Made by a program: the position numbers and the translations under genes. The notes below the pieces were generated by a model. The model did not search any database. It was not told where the DNA came from and worked only from the letters and a program-made list of their open reading frames with translations. From positions 14,402,001-14,466,000 of the forward strand of contig NC_053199.1 of the NCBI RefSeq assembly GCF_905163445.1: a stretch of 64,000 nucleotides of DNA. The letters run 5' to 3'. Of the stretch, positions 33,726 to 45,119 are shown in pieces. Numbering within the stretch: the stretch's first letter is position 1; the number at the start of each line of letters is the position of its first letter. The stretch is from Pararge aegeria. Taxonomy: Eukaryota; Arthropoda; Insecta; Lepidoptera; Nymphalidae.

Positions 33726-34326
33726 ATTATTTATTATTTATTCAAATTAATATGATACATATTTAGTAAATTTACCTTAACGAACGAATTATGTTTTCGG
33801 TATCTTGATAATATAGATGACTCAGCATATTCTTCAGTTTATTTGTAACATTTTAATTATTTAAATGTGTTATTTTTAGTTTTTTATTAATGTTTTTAAA
33901 TAAAAATGGCCCTAAATACAAAAACTGACGCTGTGCAAATGCACTGTTTGTTCGAGGAATATGTATTGTAGCTATTATCTCTCATCTCCTAAATATTAAG
34001 AGCATCCTGAAGATGAGCATAAATTGTTATCTTTTCATACGTAATTTCCGGCGGAATTTTGAAAGATAAAAAAAACAAGGGAAAAATTCACACAATAAAA
34101 AATAGTAGGTATCTATGGATCAAGAAAAACACTTCGCATTTCCCTACAGTAGATATGTTGTCATCCGATAGCTCCGTAGAAAAGTTTCATGAATTTTACA
34201 AAGACGCGAGGAATGTGTCACGAATTTGTGTTTACGTTACCGTATGCTGTAAGGAATTTCTATAGTTTTGTAACACCATTCCTTATTCAGAGCGTGTTGG
34301 AGACAGTAATATTGTGACATGGGTGT

Positions 34327-34555
34327 AGTCTTTTATATTGGATAGAAGCAGGCTAATAATGAAAACTAAGCTTAATTTGCTATGCTCTGCGGAAAGCAGG
34401 AGAATCTGTATTGTATAATTTATAAATTCTTCAATCCTTATACTCCACACAAAACAGTTCTTCTTCGCACGTTTCGCTCCGAAACCGGAGCATCCTCAGA
34501 AGATGTTGACTTTACAATCTTAACAACTATTCATTGCAAAGTTCAATCAATCATC
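34327..34555 (+). mobile_element. FB foldback element, one half
   Basis: ATATTGGATAGAAGCAGGCT, CTAAGCTTAATTTGCTATGC, GGAAAGCAGGAGAATCTGTA and ACCGGAGCATCCTCAGAAGA match one arm of 52950-53625. The mirror arm is not evident. Confidence 0.65.
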
Positions 34556-34639
34556 ATCAATAAGTATTATTTACTATGTGAAAGTTTACAGTTGTTGACT
34601 TGTTACTTATTCTCGCGATAAAACTACAAGAATTAGTTT

Positions 34640-35060
34640 TTAACATACCCTGAATCAATATTTTTTATCCCGGAATATTGAAAGGTTCCCGAGGGATTAG
34701 TACAGATGAAGGCCTGACCAAAAGCTAGTATTGCATTAACTGATGGAATCGTCTGACTAGTTGCTAGTATTTTTAAGTATCCTGCGTTCAGTTCTCAGGT
34801 CAAATCAATCATTTATATCGTGAACTTTTATTAATAAAAGTTCTAAGCCTGGAGTTAGGAGAGGGGTGGCAACCCCCGTGCCTCATAAATCTCTTTAAAC
34901 TATCGGTGCTGGTTTTTATGACTTATCACCTGGCTTTGGGTTCCAGCTGATAATCAGGGCTTCAATGTAGCACTAAACCAACGAGACAGTTATTTCATAA
35001 GCCAAATTTAACCAAGCCAAGTATATCACTCTTAAATATACCACTCTTAAATTTAACCCT
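34640..35060. other. Unannotated stretch
   Basis: No gene or known repeat picked out. A TCCCGGAATATTGAAAGG / GGGATTAGT segment near 34670 could be an H1-type remnant. Confidence 0.35.
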
Positions 35061-35067
35061 CTTGTTT

Positions 35068-35360
35068 ATCATCATCATCGTCATCATCATCATCATCACA
35101 GGGCACGTGTCTCCTCCCACAATAAGAAGGGGTTAAGGCCGCCACCTGGTACGGATTGATGGACTCCACACACCTTTGAGAACATTATAGAGAACTCTCA
35201 GGCATGCAGGTTTCCTCATGATGTTTTCCTTCAACGTTGAAGCAAGTGATATTTTAATTACTTAAAAAGCACAAACTTTGAAAAGTTAGAGGTGCGTGCT
35301 GGGATTCGAACTCAGTCCCCCCAAAGTGAAGTCGAGCCTACCCAATGGGTTATCACGACT
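35068..35360 (-). mobile_element. S3 SINE, full length
   Basis: (ATC)n-rich 3' end then GGGCACGTGTCTCCTCCCAC, GGACTCCACACACCTTTGAG, CAGGCATGCAGGTTTCCTCA, ATGTTTTCCTTCAACG and head complement GGGATTCGAACTCAGTCCCC. Confidence 0.85.
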
Positions 35361-35544
35361 TCTACGGCTCTTTATTATAATTATTAATATTCATTTAAAC
35401 TTAACAAGACTCTATAAAGTTAAGAAGCAATGAATACAGTAACGATCCACTTTTAAAGGTCCATATTTCGAATGAAGCTCTTTTAGAGAGATGGCACCTT
35501 GCTTTTCATACCAACTTTTTTGTAATTTTTTACGAAATCACTAG

Positions 35545-35930
35545 CTAATGCCCGCGACTTCGTCTGCGTGGACTTGGGTTGGTTTGGGAATTGGGTCTAA
35601 AGCTTCGCTCGTTAACAATTTTTTATCCTACCACGGGCACTTTATGAGAGATCGGTATAGAAAGTACACATTCTTTTCATGGCGAAAAAATTGAAATTTG
35701 GAATGTATAAAATTCCAAATTTCAAAGCTGTCTGCCTGCGGCTTAGCTCGAAAACAACTTTCAGTTTTCCCTCGGGTACTACTTAAGGAATCGGGATAAA
35801 AGGTAGCCTATATTTTTTTCCATGTCAAAGGTTACATGCGTGCCTCATTTCATTCAAATCCGTTCAGCTGTTTTTGCGTGATAGAGTAACGAACATCCAC
35901 ACATTTATAATATTAGTCGGATAAAATATA
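35545..35930 (+). mobile_element. H1 Helitron-like element
   Basis: CTAGCTAATGCCCGCGACTT, GGTCTAAAGCTTCGCTCGTT, TACTTAAGGAATCGGGATAA, CAGCTGTTTTTGCGTGATAG and AATATTAGTCGG. Collinear with 10447-10965. Confidence 0.65.
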
Positions 35931-35984
35931 AAATATAGTAGGATAGTAGGATATACTGATGATAGTTTTCTTAATGTTTTTTTT

Positions 35985-36328
35985 TTACAAGTTAGCCCGT
36001 GACTGCAATCTCACCTTATGGTTAGTGATGATAAGTCTCTGATGGTAGCGGGCTAACCTGTTAGGGAGTATAGCAGGTTTATTTATTCCATACATGAATA
36101 AAGATATTTTTGACTTTGACTTCTTTCCTTAATCGGTTTCTACGTGACATCATAACGCTATCGCTTGCCGGCACGTCTTTGTCGGGTGTTAGGGTGGTAA
36201 TGAGCCACGGCCGAAGCCTCCCAACAGAACATCAGATATAATAAATTACCAAACCCCCCCTGCCGGGAATTGAACCCAGGACCTCCAACTTAAAACCACA
36301 GCGCTCACATCTGCGATAGGGAGGTCGT
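35985..36328 (-). mobile_element. S2 SINE interrupted by T2 tail
   Basis: Complement shows AAGTTAGCCCGTGACTGCAA, GGTAGCGGGCTAACCTGTTA, AATCGGTTTCTACGTGACAT, GCCACGGCCGAAGCCTCCCA, GCCGGGAATTGAACCCAGGA. A foreign segment sits at 36079-36122. Confidence 0.8.
36079..36122 (+). mobile_element. T2-type tail nested in S2
   Basis: CATGAATAAAGATATTTTTG and ACTTTGACTT interrupt S2 between its 'CTAACCTGTTAGGGAGTA' and 'TTAATCGGTTTC' segments; same end as the T2 copy at 40275. Confidence 0.55.
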
Positions 36329-36739
36329 AAATATCTTACCAGAGCTATGTAATATATTTTACGACCTTTATGACAAATGTATGTAAATGATCAAAGTAAT
36401 ACTAAAACATAATTCCGATGAGTGTAGTGTAATTTAAAAACACCTAAAAGTAACCAAAGTTACAATTAATTAAGCGTTGTTATAATTTAAGCCGTCATCA
36501 TTTGTCATGTCTTAGATTTGTATATCAGTAGTTGGCAAGGATTTACACCGGCGGAAAGCCCCAGAAATAAGGGTTGACCGCAGTGAAGACTTCGAGTGGA
36601 ATAAATCATCTTAAACACTGAATTAATTATAAAATAAATTGTAATATTCATTGAAAACCCCTGGGCTCTCTCAAGGGCCGAAGAAGATGGCAGAAATGAG
36701 GATATCTTTCGAAAATATATCCTCATTTCTGTAAGTAAT

Positions 36740-36916
36740 AAATAAGTATACTACGACAAAGCACCTATCGCCATCTGACCCCAAAGTTAGCGTAGCTTGC
36801 GTAATGGGTACTAAAAAAATTATGAATGTTTTATATAACCTATAACCCTTATAGTCCAACCCACAGCCTTGGACTCAGAAAGCAGGGTCGCTGCCCACTG
36901 CGCCAATCGGCCGGCA
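36740..36916 (-). mobile_element. S1 SINE with internal deletion
   Basis: GTATACTACGACAAAGCACC, TCGCCATCTGACCCCAAAGT and the head complement CTTGGACTCAGAAAGCAGGG, GCTGCCCACTGCGCCAATCG. The central GTCTGGGTG region is deleted. Confidence 0.8.
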
Positions 36917-37078
36917 AGATAGTAACTTCACCATAAACACAACGGTTTGATTCATCATACAGTTTAATTTTGAATTATGTTCATAAATTTGGTTCATGTA
37001 TGACATACTAGCTGTTGCGTCTGCGTTTGATTTTGGTTTTTGATGTGGCATTAATAATATCCTGTAATAAAAATAAAC

Positions 37079-37348
37079 CCGTTACTGGCCCACTATAAGG
37101 CATGGGTCTCCTCCCACAATGAGAAGGGGTTTAAGGCCGTAGTCCATCACGCTGGTCCAGTTCGGGTTGGTGGACACCACACAACTTTGAGAACATTATG
37201 TAGAACTCTCAGGCATGCAGGTATCCTCACGATGTTTTCCTTCGACATTGAATCACATAAATTAGAAAAATTGGAGGTGCGTGCTGGGATGCGAACTCGG
37301 TTCCCACGAAAGTGAAGTCGAGCTCCTACCTTTTGGGCTATCACCGCG
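37079..37348 (-). mobile_element. S3 SINE
   Basis: CGTTACTGGCCCACTATAAG, GGGTCTCCTCCCACAATGAG, CAGGCATGCAGGTATCCTCA, GATGTTTTCCTTCGACATTG, and head complement GGGATGCGAACTCGG. Lacks the AGCAAGTGATATTT piece. Confidence 0.8.
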
Positions 37349-37709
37349 TTTCGATTATTATCTATCAACTACTACAACTCCGCTGCTACTTTCCTATTAC
37401 TCCATTGGAAGTATCGTAGACAACGGGAACGCAATTAAAATTACCGTCCAGAAAGATTTATCGCCGAGACCGAACCGGCAAAAATAAAACATAGAACCGT
37501 AACAGATCGGTAATGGAAATATTAGGTTACCGCTGCGAGCGAATTGATTTTACCAATCTAATAAGTGTGAATGCGGGACGGGACTCTGGCGACAAAAGTT
37601 GATGTGTCTTAAATCAAGTGGCTAAGAGTTATACATATTCTATATTTATAATACAATTGTAACTGGAAGATTTCTGTACATTTAAAAATTTTGAAAATTT
37701 TGACCGGGG

Positions 37710-38328
37710 GATGCTTTATAATAGATACCGAATCCAATTTTTTTTAATTTTTGTCTGTCTGTCTGTCCGGGCATCACGTGAAAACTACTGAGCGGATTTA
37801 AATAAAATTTGGTATAGTGGTAGCTGATACTCCGGATCAACATATAAGATACTTTTTATCCCAATAAACAATAAGTTTTCTCCGGGAAATGGAATGAATT
37901 TTTTTATTCATTTTACTTCATAGCTCCTTTAAATATGAACCGCTTTTAATAATTCCTTTTTTATATGAAAGTGTATACTATCAAGTATGTATTGTCTTAT
38001 TTTAATGAAGATTTGATAAATATTGTCGGAGATAAAAGTCATAACTCTTCACAAATAACAGCAAGCCGCAAGTCATTTGGGACAACTATCGAATTGATGC
38101 GTACCATTCTACTAATATTATAAATGCGAAAGTTTGTGGAGATGGATATATGTATGTATGTATGTATGTTTCAAAATCTAATATAATGACAGCTTACTAA
38201 CTCAGTATACCACGTAAAATAATAGTAGGAACATAGCTAGCCACAATGATTATGATGTTAGCATCAGATCTATTCCAGCTTCTCGATTGACTCATACGCG
38301 GACGAAGTCGCGAGGGTCCGCTAGTAGA
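37710..38328 (+). mobile_element. H1 Helitron-like element, long copy
   Basis: TTTGTCTGTCTGTCTGTCCG, GGCATCACGTGAAAACTACT, ATAAACAATAAGTTTTCTCC, (TATG)n at 38149-38170, GTTAGCATCAGATCTATTCC and CATACGCGGACGAAGTCGCG then GGTCCGCTAGT. The most complete H1 here. Confidence 0.65.
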
Positions 38329-38329
38329 A

Positions 38330-38557
38330 AATAAAATAAATAAATATACTACGACACACATCTAGCCCCAAAGTAAGCGTTGCTTGTGTTATGGGTACTA
38401 AGATGATTGAAGAATATTTAAAAAATATTTACAGACAAACACCCAAACACTGAAAAAATCAATGTTCGTCACACAAACATTTTCCAGTTGTGGGAATCGG
38501 ACACACGGCCTTGGACTAAGAAAGCAGGGTCGCTGCCACTGCGCCAATCGGCCGTCA
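38330..38557 (-). mobile_element. S1 SINE, near full length
   Basis: AAATATACTACGACACACAT, CTAGCCCCAAAGTAAGCGTT, ACACCCAAACACTGAAAAAA, CACAAACATTTTCCAGTTGT and head complement ACGGCCTTGGACTAAGAAAG. Abuts the H1 end directly. Confidence 0.85.
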
Positions 38558-38651
38558 ATAAGTGAATGTCGAGATGTGAAATTTACTTATAGTGTGTGTA
38601 AGGCCTGCACACATTAACCCATAGCCATGACACAAACCCTGATAAAAGGGA

Positions 38652-39050
38652 TTAAGAAGTGGTGATAACCTAGTGGGTAAGGCTTCGGTCTCTCGGAACT
38701 CGGTCTGAGTTCGATACCCGGCGAACACCACTGATCTTTCGGAGTTATGTACATTTTTAACTAACGAAACTGCGGAGTTTCGTGCCGGCTTCTTCTCGGT
38801 AGAAACTGCCTTCCTAACCTGTGGTAGAGTCACTACAAACAGACAGAATTGACGTTACAAAAGTAATTATTTTGTTCCTACATGAAATAAATGAATTCTG
38901 AATTTATTTTATTTGCCTGAGAGTTATCCATAATGTTCACAACGGGGTGTGAAGTCTATCAATCACTGAGCCAGCGTGGTACCCTACGGCCTAAGTCCTG
39001 GTAATTTTGAAAGGAGACCCGTTCCGTGTATTAATGGGTTGATGATGATG
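38652..39050 (+). mobile_element. S3-type SINE split by a T1 tail
   Basis: Head GTGGTGATAACCTAGTGGGT and TCTGAGTTCGATACCCGGCG (38652-38756) and body CTGAGAGTTATCCATAATGT, TGAGCCAGCGTGGTACCCTA, GGAGACCCGTTCCGTG (38920-39050) are separated by T1. Confidence 0.7.
38757..38915 (+). mobile_element. T1 LINE 3'-tail nested in S3
   Basis: GAGTTTCGTGCCGGCTTCTT, CTCGGTAGAAACTGCCTTCC, GGTAGAGTCACTACAAACAG, ending CATGAAATAAATGAATTCTG. Confidence 0.75.
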
Positions 39051-39157
39051 ATATCGGCTATTCTACAGAAAATACCCCGACCCACCAAGTCACATCGCCC
39101 TCATCGCTATCATCTGAAAGTCTCAGCGTGATATTAAAGACCCTTTACACTTTTCGA

Positions 39158-39685
39158 CGACCTTTCTGGCGCACCGGTGATCGCTGTGAATTTAAGTAGG
39201 AGGTCCAGGTTCGATTCTTGGCGAAGGCAATTTGGAAAATTACAATTTCGGAATTTTCTCTGGTCTGGCCGTGGCTAGTTACCACCCCTTTTTTTTTGTT
39301 TTATATATATGGAGGAGGAAAATCCTCATGGATACCACTAACTGGCATGCCCGACTTCACCTATAATTATGAAGTGGCCTGCGGAATAAAAACCTTCTCC
39401 ATCCTCCACTGTACTTTCCGGTATTACACTAAGTATTCCATCAGAAAGGCAGCTGTTTAATTCAGGCTCCGGTGTTCTGCCTATCCCATTCGTCATTTTC
39501 CCGTCTAGTTACCACCCTACCGAGTGCCCACCCACCCACCACTTCTCTCTTACCCACCTTTAGTGTTACGGTGCGATGTCGCGTAGTAACCGATTAGGGG
39601 TATGACTACCATAATCCCCAACAGATTAGCCCGCTATCAAGCTTGCAGTCAAGGGCTAACTTGTAGGGGAATAAAATAAAAACTT
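39158..39685 (+). mobile_element. S2 SINE interrupted at 39288-39504
   Basis: Head TTTCTGGCGCACCGGTGATC and CAGGTTCGATTCTTGGC, core GGCCGTGGCTAGTTACCACC, then after the insertion TAGTTACCACCCTACCGAG, GCGTAGTAACCGATTAGGGG and GCAGTCAAGGGCTAACTTGT. Confidence 0.8.
39288..39504 (-). mobile_element. Retroposed LINE 3' end nested in S2, 13-bp TSD
   Basis: Bounded by CTAGTTACCACCC at 39275-39287 and 39505-39517. On the - strand it ends in AAAACAAAAAAAAAG, a poly-A tail. The body includes GGCAGAACACCGGAGCCTGA. 5'-truncated; clade unknown. Confidence 0.75.
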
Positions 39686-40274
39686 TCTCCAAATTTCTAT
39701 CTAAGCAATCAACACAAAAAAGACTCACGAATCGAGTTAGATGTACCTTAAAAGCCGCATAAACGTTCACTGCCTAGGATAGCTTGTTTGTAGGGATTTC
39801 CTTATTTAAAATTCTTCTCCCGCTCGTTTCCAGTGACTGTTAGTGATATTTTTAATGATTTTGATGATGAAAAATTTAAATTCCTCAATAACTACCACAA
39901 TTACTACTGCAAGTTGTTTTCAAGGTCGAGCATCTTATGACCGTTTTTCTTCCTAAACAAATCTAAGCTTATTATACCCGTCTTTCCAACATTAGATGAA
40001 GATCAGTATAACTAATCCCCGTTTTCACTTAATCGCATTCCCTACATCGAATGTCAAATGATTTAGCCTGATATATGTCTATAGAAATATTACGTTTCAC
40101 CAACTCTCATGTGATAACTATTGATGAACAGTTGATATAGACCTATAAAACTCTTTAGATTAGGCGTTACTTATTTAAGCATTGCATTGTTTGACGTTAG
40201 TGAAAACAGGAATTTTATTTTAAATTATTAATTGATGGACCAAGCGGAAAACCCATCTGATGGTAAATAAAGTC

Positions 40275-40500
40275 AAGGTCAAAGTCAAAAATCTCTTTAT
40301 TCAAGTAGGCCCTAGGTGGCACTTTTGATGCGTACATAAGAATTACACGGTAGTGAGATGATGGCGATAACCACATTCGTAAACTTAAAACTAAAGCTAC
40401 GAGGGTTTCAAGCGCGTCCTGGTCTAAGAAGAAGCCCACAACAAACTTAGCCGGGTGTTTTTTTTTTTTTTTTTGTTATCACCATCTCACAAAATCATTT
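40275..40500 (-). mobile_element. T2 LINE 3'-tail
   Basis: Complement has GTTTGTTGTGGGCTTCTTCT, TAGACCAGGACGCGCTTGAA, CGTAGCTTTAGTTTTAAG and ends ATAAAGAGATTTTTGACTTT. A poly-T run at 40451-40470 interrupts it. Best T2 copy. Confidence 0.7.
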
Positions 40501-40612
40501 TAAATTATTAGAAGAGCAACCTGGTTAGAGCAATAAATAGAAAACCATTGCCTATAAATAGAGCAACACGGAGAAAGGAACACATCCTGCAGTGTTGCCC
40601 TGTGTCCATCAA

Positions 40613-40935
40613 CCTTAGGCGTAGGTGCTAAGCCTCAAGTGTCTATACACTGGCAACAGAGCCTTTCAGACCGAGACAATGCTGCATCCCTACGTGGCCG
40701 ATATACCGCGGACGCGTACGAAGCGCTTCGCATCTTCGTTTCTGATCCGCACCGCTAGGATCTGGAATGCCCTTCCAGCTTCCATTCTCCCTAGTGCCTA
40801 CAGTATGAGTACCTTCAAATCAAGAGTGAATAGGCATCTTCTAGGCAAGCGCGGTCCACTAGGCTGCATCATCGCTTACCATCAGGTGTGATTGCAGTCA
40901 AGCGCTCGTCTATAAACATAAAAAAAAAATGTTGC
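40613..40935 (+). pseudogene. Jockey/CR1-type LINE reverse transcriptase C-terminus
   Basis: An 88-codon open frame (40625-40891) contains SSFLIRTARIWNALPASILP and FKSRVNRHLLGK. This is the characteristic 'R..RLWN.LP...F....F...V..HL' end of Jockey/CR1-clade reverse transcriptases. 5'-truncated; followed by GGTGTGATTGCAGTCAAGCG and an A tract. The catalytic part is absent. A more decayed copy lies at 45120-45430. Confidence 0.75.
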
Positions 40936-41765
40936 TTAACGGCAGAAATAAACATGGTGGTAGTGCTTCTAGGACGAGATCAGCCACAAAATGCTCTACT
41001 ACTACAAAAAAATTGCATCGGTAATAATAATAGTTAATAATATTACCAGCGGACCCCAGCGCCATCTGTCGGGCTAATTTGTGAATCTATACCATCCAGC
41101 GTGCCACCAAAACGTATACCAAAAAATTCATTCAAATCAGTCCAGCCGTCTAGGAGGAGTTCAGTGACATACACACGCACACAAGAAATATATATATAAA
41201 GATTAATATTAATAATGCGTTTAAATGCAAAGGGTAGATGCAGATGCAGAGAGTCAAATAGGTTATTCGTGTCGATACCAACTTGCATTAATGCCATAAC
41301 TTGATACGCCATAAGTGAATGTAGCTCGCCTTCTCATATTTCTCTTCAAAGGGCTCGTGGATACGTTAGCTTTATTCACTTTGACACGTTAATTAGTTGA
41401 TGCCGGTAACTCCGTTCACGCAGGCCTTTCGACGCTGACACAGGTGAATCTGCGCAGTTTACAGCTTGTTTCCTGTTTATCGGGTTTTCCAGGATCTACC
41501 ACTTTGAGGCCTCCGGAACTTCGCAAACTTCTAAAGTTGCTCTAAACCATTCTATCACAAAACAGTGAGACACCGTGCGCAGTTGCAACCAACATCATAT
41601 TATGGTTGATATCGAATGAACTCTGACCTGTCCTATCCTGATTATTTGATCGTTTACTTCTATCAAGTATTATCTGTAAGAGATTGCTTTAGCAATAAGA
41701 CCGCGTTGAATACTACTGTATAGCTTTCTTTTGTATATCTTCTATTGTTCCCATGTTTGTTTGTT

Positions 41766-41883
41766 GACGACCTCTCTGGCGCAGTGGTTTGAAGTTGGAG
41801 TTTCCCGGGTTCGATTCCTGGCTGGGGCAGTGTGGGAATTTATTATTTCCGAGTCTTCTCTGGTCTGGTCTGGAAATAATAAA
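41766..41883 (+). mobile_element. S2 SINE head
   Basis: GACGACCTCTCTGGCGCAGT, CCCGGGTTCGATTCCTGGCT, AATTTATTATTTCCGAGTC and TCTGGTCTGGTCTGG. Truncated before the core. Confidence 0.75.
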
Positions 41884-41964
41884 TAACTAAGTATGCCCTG
41901 AGTAGCTTAAAAGGGTTATTGAAAAAGTATTTTCTATTTCTTTTACATACCATTAAATTCGAAT

Positions 41965-42256
41965 AATGATCTATTGAGGACCACGAGGTCCTGGGTTTGA
42001 ATCCCGGGTTGGGCCAAATTAAATAAGGTATTTTCGATACCAGCCGTAGTTAGGAAGTTTGCGGTTTCAGTCCCCGTGTCTCGGAGAGCACGTTTTGCCG
42101 TAGGTCCTGATTATTTTCACTTAACTTTGGCAACAGTCGTTAAGGCCCACCAACCGGCATTGAAGCAGCGTGGTGGGTATATGCTCTAAAACCGTCTCTT
42201 TGAGATACGAGGCCTGTACCCAGCAGTGAGACGTTAATAGGCTGCGGATAGTAATT
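41965..42256 (+). mobile_element. tRNA-like SINE / RTE-tail composite
   Basis: GGTCCTGGGTTTGAATCCCG (B-box) is followed by TCTCGGAGAGCACGTTTTGC and CCACCAACCGGCATTGAAGC. The end is TGAGATACGAGGCCTGTACC, CAGCAGTGAGACG and AATAGGCTG, the common 3' end of lepidopteran RTE-type LINEs. Confidence 0.55.
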
Positions 42257-42837
42257 GAGTATAAGAATAATAAGATTTAATGATTTCATAGATTTGATAG
42301 TAATTAGTATTTTGTACGAAATTCTTTTCGAAAAATAAACGTTAAAAATCACTAAAACCCGTAACTCTATTGTGTACAAAGCAAAAAAAACATCACCCGG
42401 TTATAATATCAGCCAGTATGTGATATGATATTATGAAAACTGAATTTTGTCAAAGCAATTTTTACTAACCAGATTAGATTCTGTTATCCAGAAACAAAAC
42501 ACATAGCCCATAGTTTTGAAACTATATTGTAACTTGACATGAGATGAGCTATATCGAAATTTTATCACACAATATGTCGCTTAGTGTCGATAAATGACAC
42601 TATATGCGTTGTTTAATAGCTTTGATGTAATATTGAATATAGTAATATCATTAAACATCATAATTAATGAGTTTTCAGCAGCGAACGAAATGTTTTTTTC
42701 GTTGGCTTGTATTCAGCTGCTAAAAGCATTTTTGTATTGTTTCAGGTTCTCGAGATGTGGACACATTAAAGAATACTACGATTAAGTTGGACGTCTAAGG
42801 TATCGCTACAGCTAAAGTTGTAGCTAGATTGTAGAAG

Positions 42838-43020
42838 TAGTAGTGGATTTAGTAGTAGTGGAGCCGTTTGTGACAGAGCTTCAGGGAAGTACTATCGCCA
42901 TGTTTATTTATACCGTCAAGCAGCATTGTTGCCGGTGTAACGCCTCCAATCGATGGACACAGGGCGACATTATATTGACGTAGCGTGATGATTACGTCAG
43001 ATGCAACCGTAGATTGCATC
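42838..43020 (+). mobile_element. T3 repeat nested in the inverted-terminus element
   Basis: GTGGAGCCGTTTGTGACAGA, GGGAAGTACTATCGCCATGT, AAGCAGCATTGTTGCC and AATCGATGGACACAGGGCGA match 54960-55260 with a gap. Confidence 0.6.
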
Positions 43021-43484
43021 ATACATTTTTTTTTAAATCCCACCCATCAACCAATTCAAAAAAACATGAATTTATCTATCACGAAGTTAAGATTGTATAT
43101 TGAAAAAAAAAACATTATACAACGTGTAACAGAATAACGAAATAGTATTGAAGGACGCATTAGGATATTTTATGATAATTCACACTGTAAAAATATGAAA
43201 TTAAAAAGAAGCATCTTTATTTTTCCATACAAACCAATTCAAAACATTCCTTGTGCTGACTTATGACAACCCTATTAAAGATAAAAGACCGACACGTGCA
43301 TAGTAACTATCTAATAAATAACGCAGGAGTCACTTGATTTTAATTTTGCATGTTAAGTTATGGTTAATAATAATGATAATAAAATTAACCACAATAAATA
43401 AATTGTAACATACGACAACAAGAGGACAGAGAAACAGAAAAAAAAATACTTGTTGTGTTGTGCCGCAGCACCATGGCTGCCAAA

Positions 43485-43510
43485 ATAAATAAATAAATAA
43501 ATAAAATAAA
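43485..43510. repeat. (AAAT)n microsatellite
   Basis: Six AAAT units, one interrupted, within the inverted-terminus element. Confidence 0.85.
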
Positions 43511-44035
43511 TGCCAAGGAATATTACAACGCTGTTTTTTTTTCTTTGTTGTATCTGATTTATTTCAGTAAAATCTATGGCAGTGGTTTTTTTAAAAACTA
43601 GTAGGTTTTCGGTTTCACAGATAAGTCTCAGAGACAGTACATAATGTACCTCTAAAGCCTATGAAGTATCATTTCGGTTTTGATTTACACGTTGTATACA
43701 TGTCCACGCCTATAATACTTTTAATGGTTTTAGATACTACATCGAAAATTATTATCTGATTATCGAACTTATTGACACTAAGCGACGTATGACGTGATAA
43801 AATTTCGATAAAGCCCATCACATGTCACAAGTGGTTACACAGTTTTAGTTTGTTTCGTACAAGGAAGGCTAAAAGCCTGATGGTTGACAGAATCCAATCT
43901 GCGAGTGTGCCAGTCGAATTTGTTGTGACCATATTCACTTAAACTTTTATTGGTACAAATTGGACTCATCAAAATCAAGTAATCATTCAATAAACCTGAT
44001 CTAAACCGATACCCTTACCCTAGCCTTTCCTCAAT

Positions 44036-44165
44036 CTCTGATCCGGTGGGATGCTTCGGCCGTGGCTAATTACCAATCTAACAAGAATGACGAACGTTCC
44101 GGTACCTAACTGCTATACTTCATACAGATAAGCCTTCCGTCTTAGGCTTGTTATTATCATCGCAT
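44036..44165 (+). mobile_element. S2 SINE core fragment
   Basis: GGTGGGATGCTTCGGCCGTG, GCTAATTACCAATCTAACAA and GTTCCGGTACCTAACTG; short and diverged. Confidence 0.55.
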
Positions 44166-44169
44166 ACGG

Positions 44170-45110
44170 CTTGTTATTCGCCTCTCGTAGCGTGGCTGGT
44201 AGAGATCATTTACCGAGAAAATCGGCTACTGTTACTTTTTTTCGGTCTTCTGTAGTCTTTGACAATTATAACCGTTAAAAAAGGACTAATTGACTTTAAT
44301 CAACACGCTGGACAGACAGTTAGTAGATGGCCGTAGTAGCACAGAAGTCGTTGTTGTCCGTTCTCTGTTATATCGCGTATTCCCTTAGTGGTTCCCAATA
44401 ACGATTCACACGTGAGTCAATTCCTCACAATGGTTGCTTGGAAGAAATCACTATAAGTCAAAAGGCCGCCTCTGTTACACAAATTTAAGTTACTAGTACT
44501 TTTGTTCTTTTTTATTTCATTTTGTTTTGTTCTTGTGTGGAATAAAGTATTTTTGATTGATTGATTGACACCCGCGGGAATAGGATAGGAGGTAGCAAAT
44601 GTATTCTGATCTACCATCGACACACGGTGTACTTATAAGATTATAATTCATAAATCCAATAATTAGATTGAAAATCGAACCCCAAATCAGTTATGACTGT
44701 CAGAAAGTCAATAGTGTGATTGGATCAATCTTCATTACGATCGCGCGATTAGACGCAAATCGCTAAATCCGGTGCATTACAATAGACGCAATAAATTACA
44801 GTCGGATGCGATAGTAATTTGTACGTCACTCGCTTTCGGTTGATCCTATTTACGCATGTTATATATTTGGAACCTGATTTACTGCTGGGCATAAACCATT
44901 TTTGTTTTAAGAGGGTAATATTTTTGCAACTATGGCGCGTTACTTTTTCTCGATGAAGTCTATGGTTCTCATCAGGTTTTAGAAGAAGAAACAATTAATT
45001 TCACGCAAAAGCTAAAAGAAAACAGTCGCAAAAATAGACGAAAAATAATTTACGCAGTACAAAATAATATACAGCATTGCTACAATGCTGCTTAAGCTTT
45101 ATATGTGTTA
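44170..45110. other. Unannotated stretch
   Basis: No gene supported. The 81-codon open frame at 44749-44994 (- strand) is basic and featureless. Confidence 0.35.
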
Positions 45111-45119
45111 GCATCCAAC

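Larger units (their letters stand above)
42531..43839. mobile_element. About 1.3-kb element with long terminal inverted repeats
   Basis: 42531-42600 and the complement of 43765-43839 align over about 70 bases (TATCGAAATTTTATCAC exact, then TGTCGCTTAGTGTCGATAA vs CGTCGCTTAGTGTCAATAA). The interior has no transposase and holds a T3 repeat. Superfamily unassigned. Confidence 0.65.

Noticed and set aside
35068..35100. Possible regulatory (CAT)n array
   Set aside because: The (ATC)n run is the usual 3' tail of S3 on the - strand.
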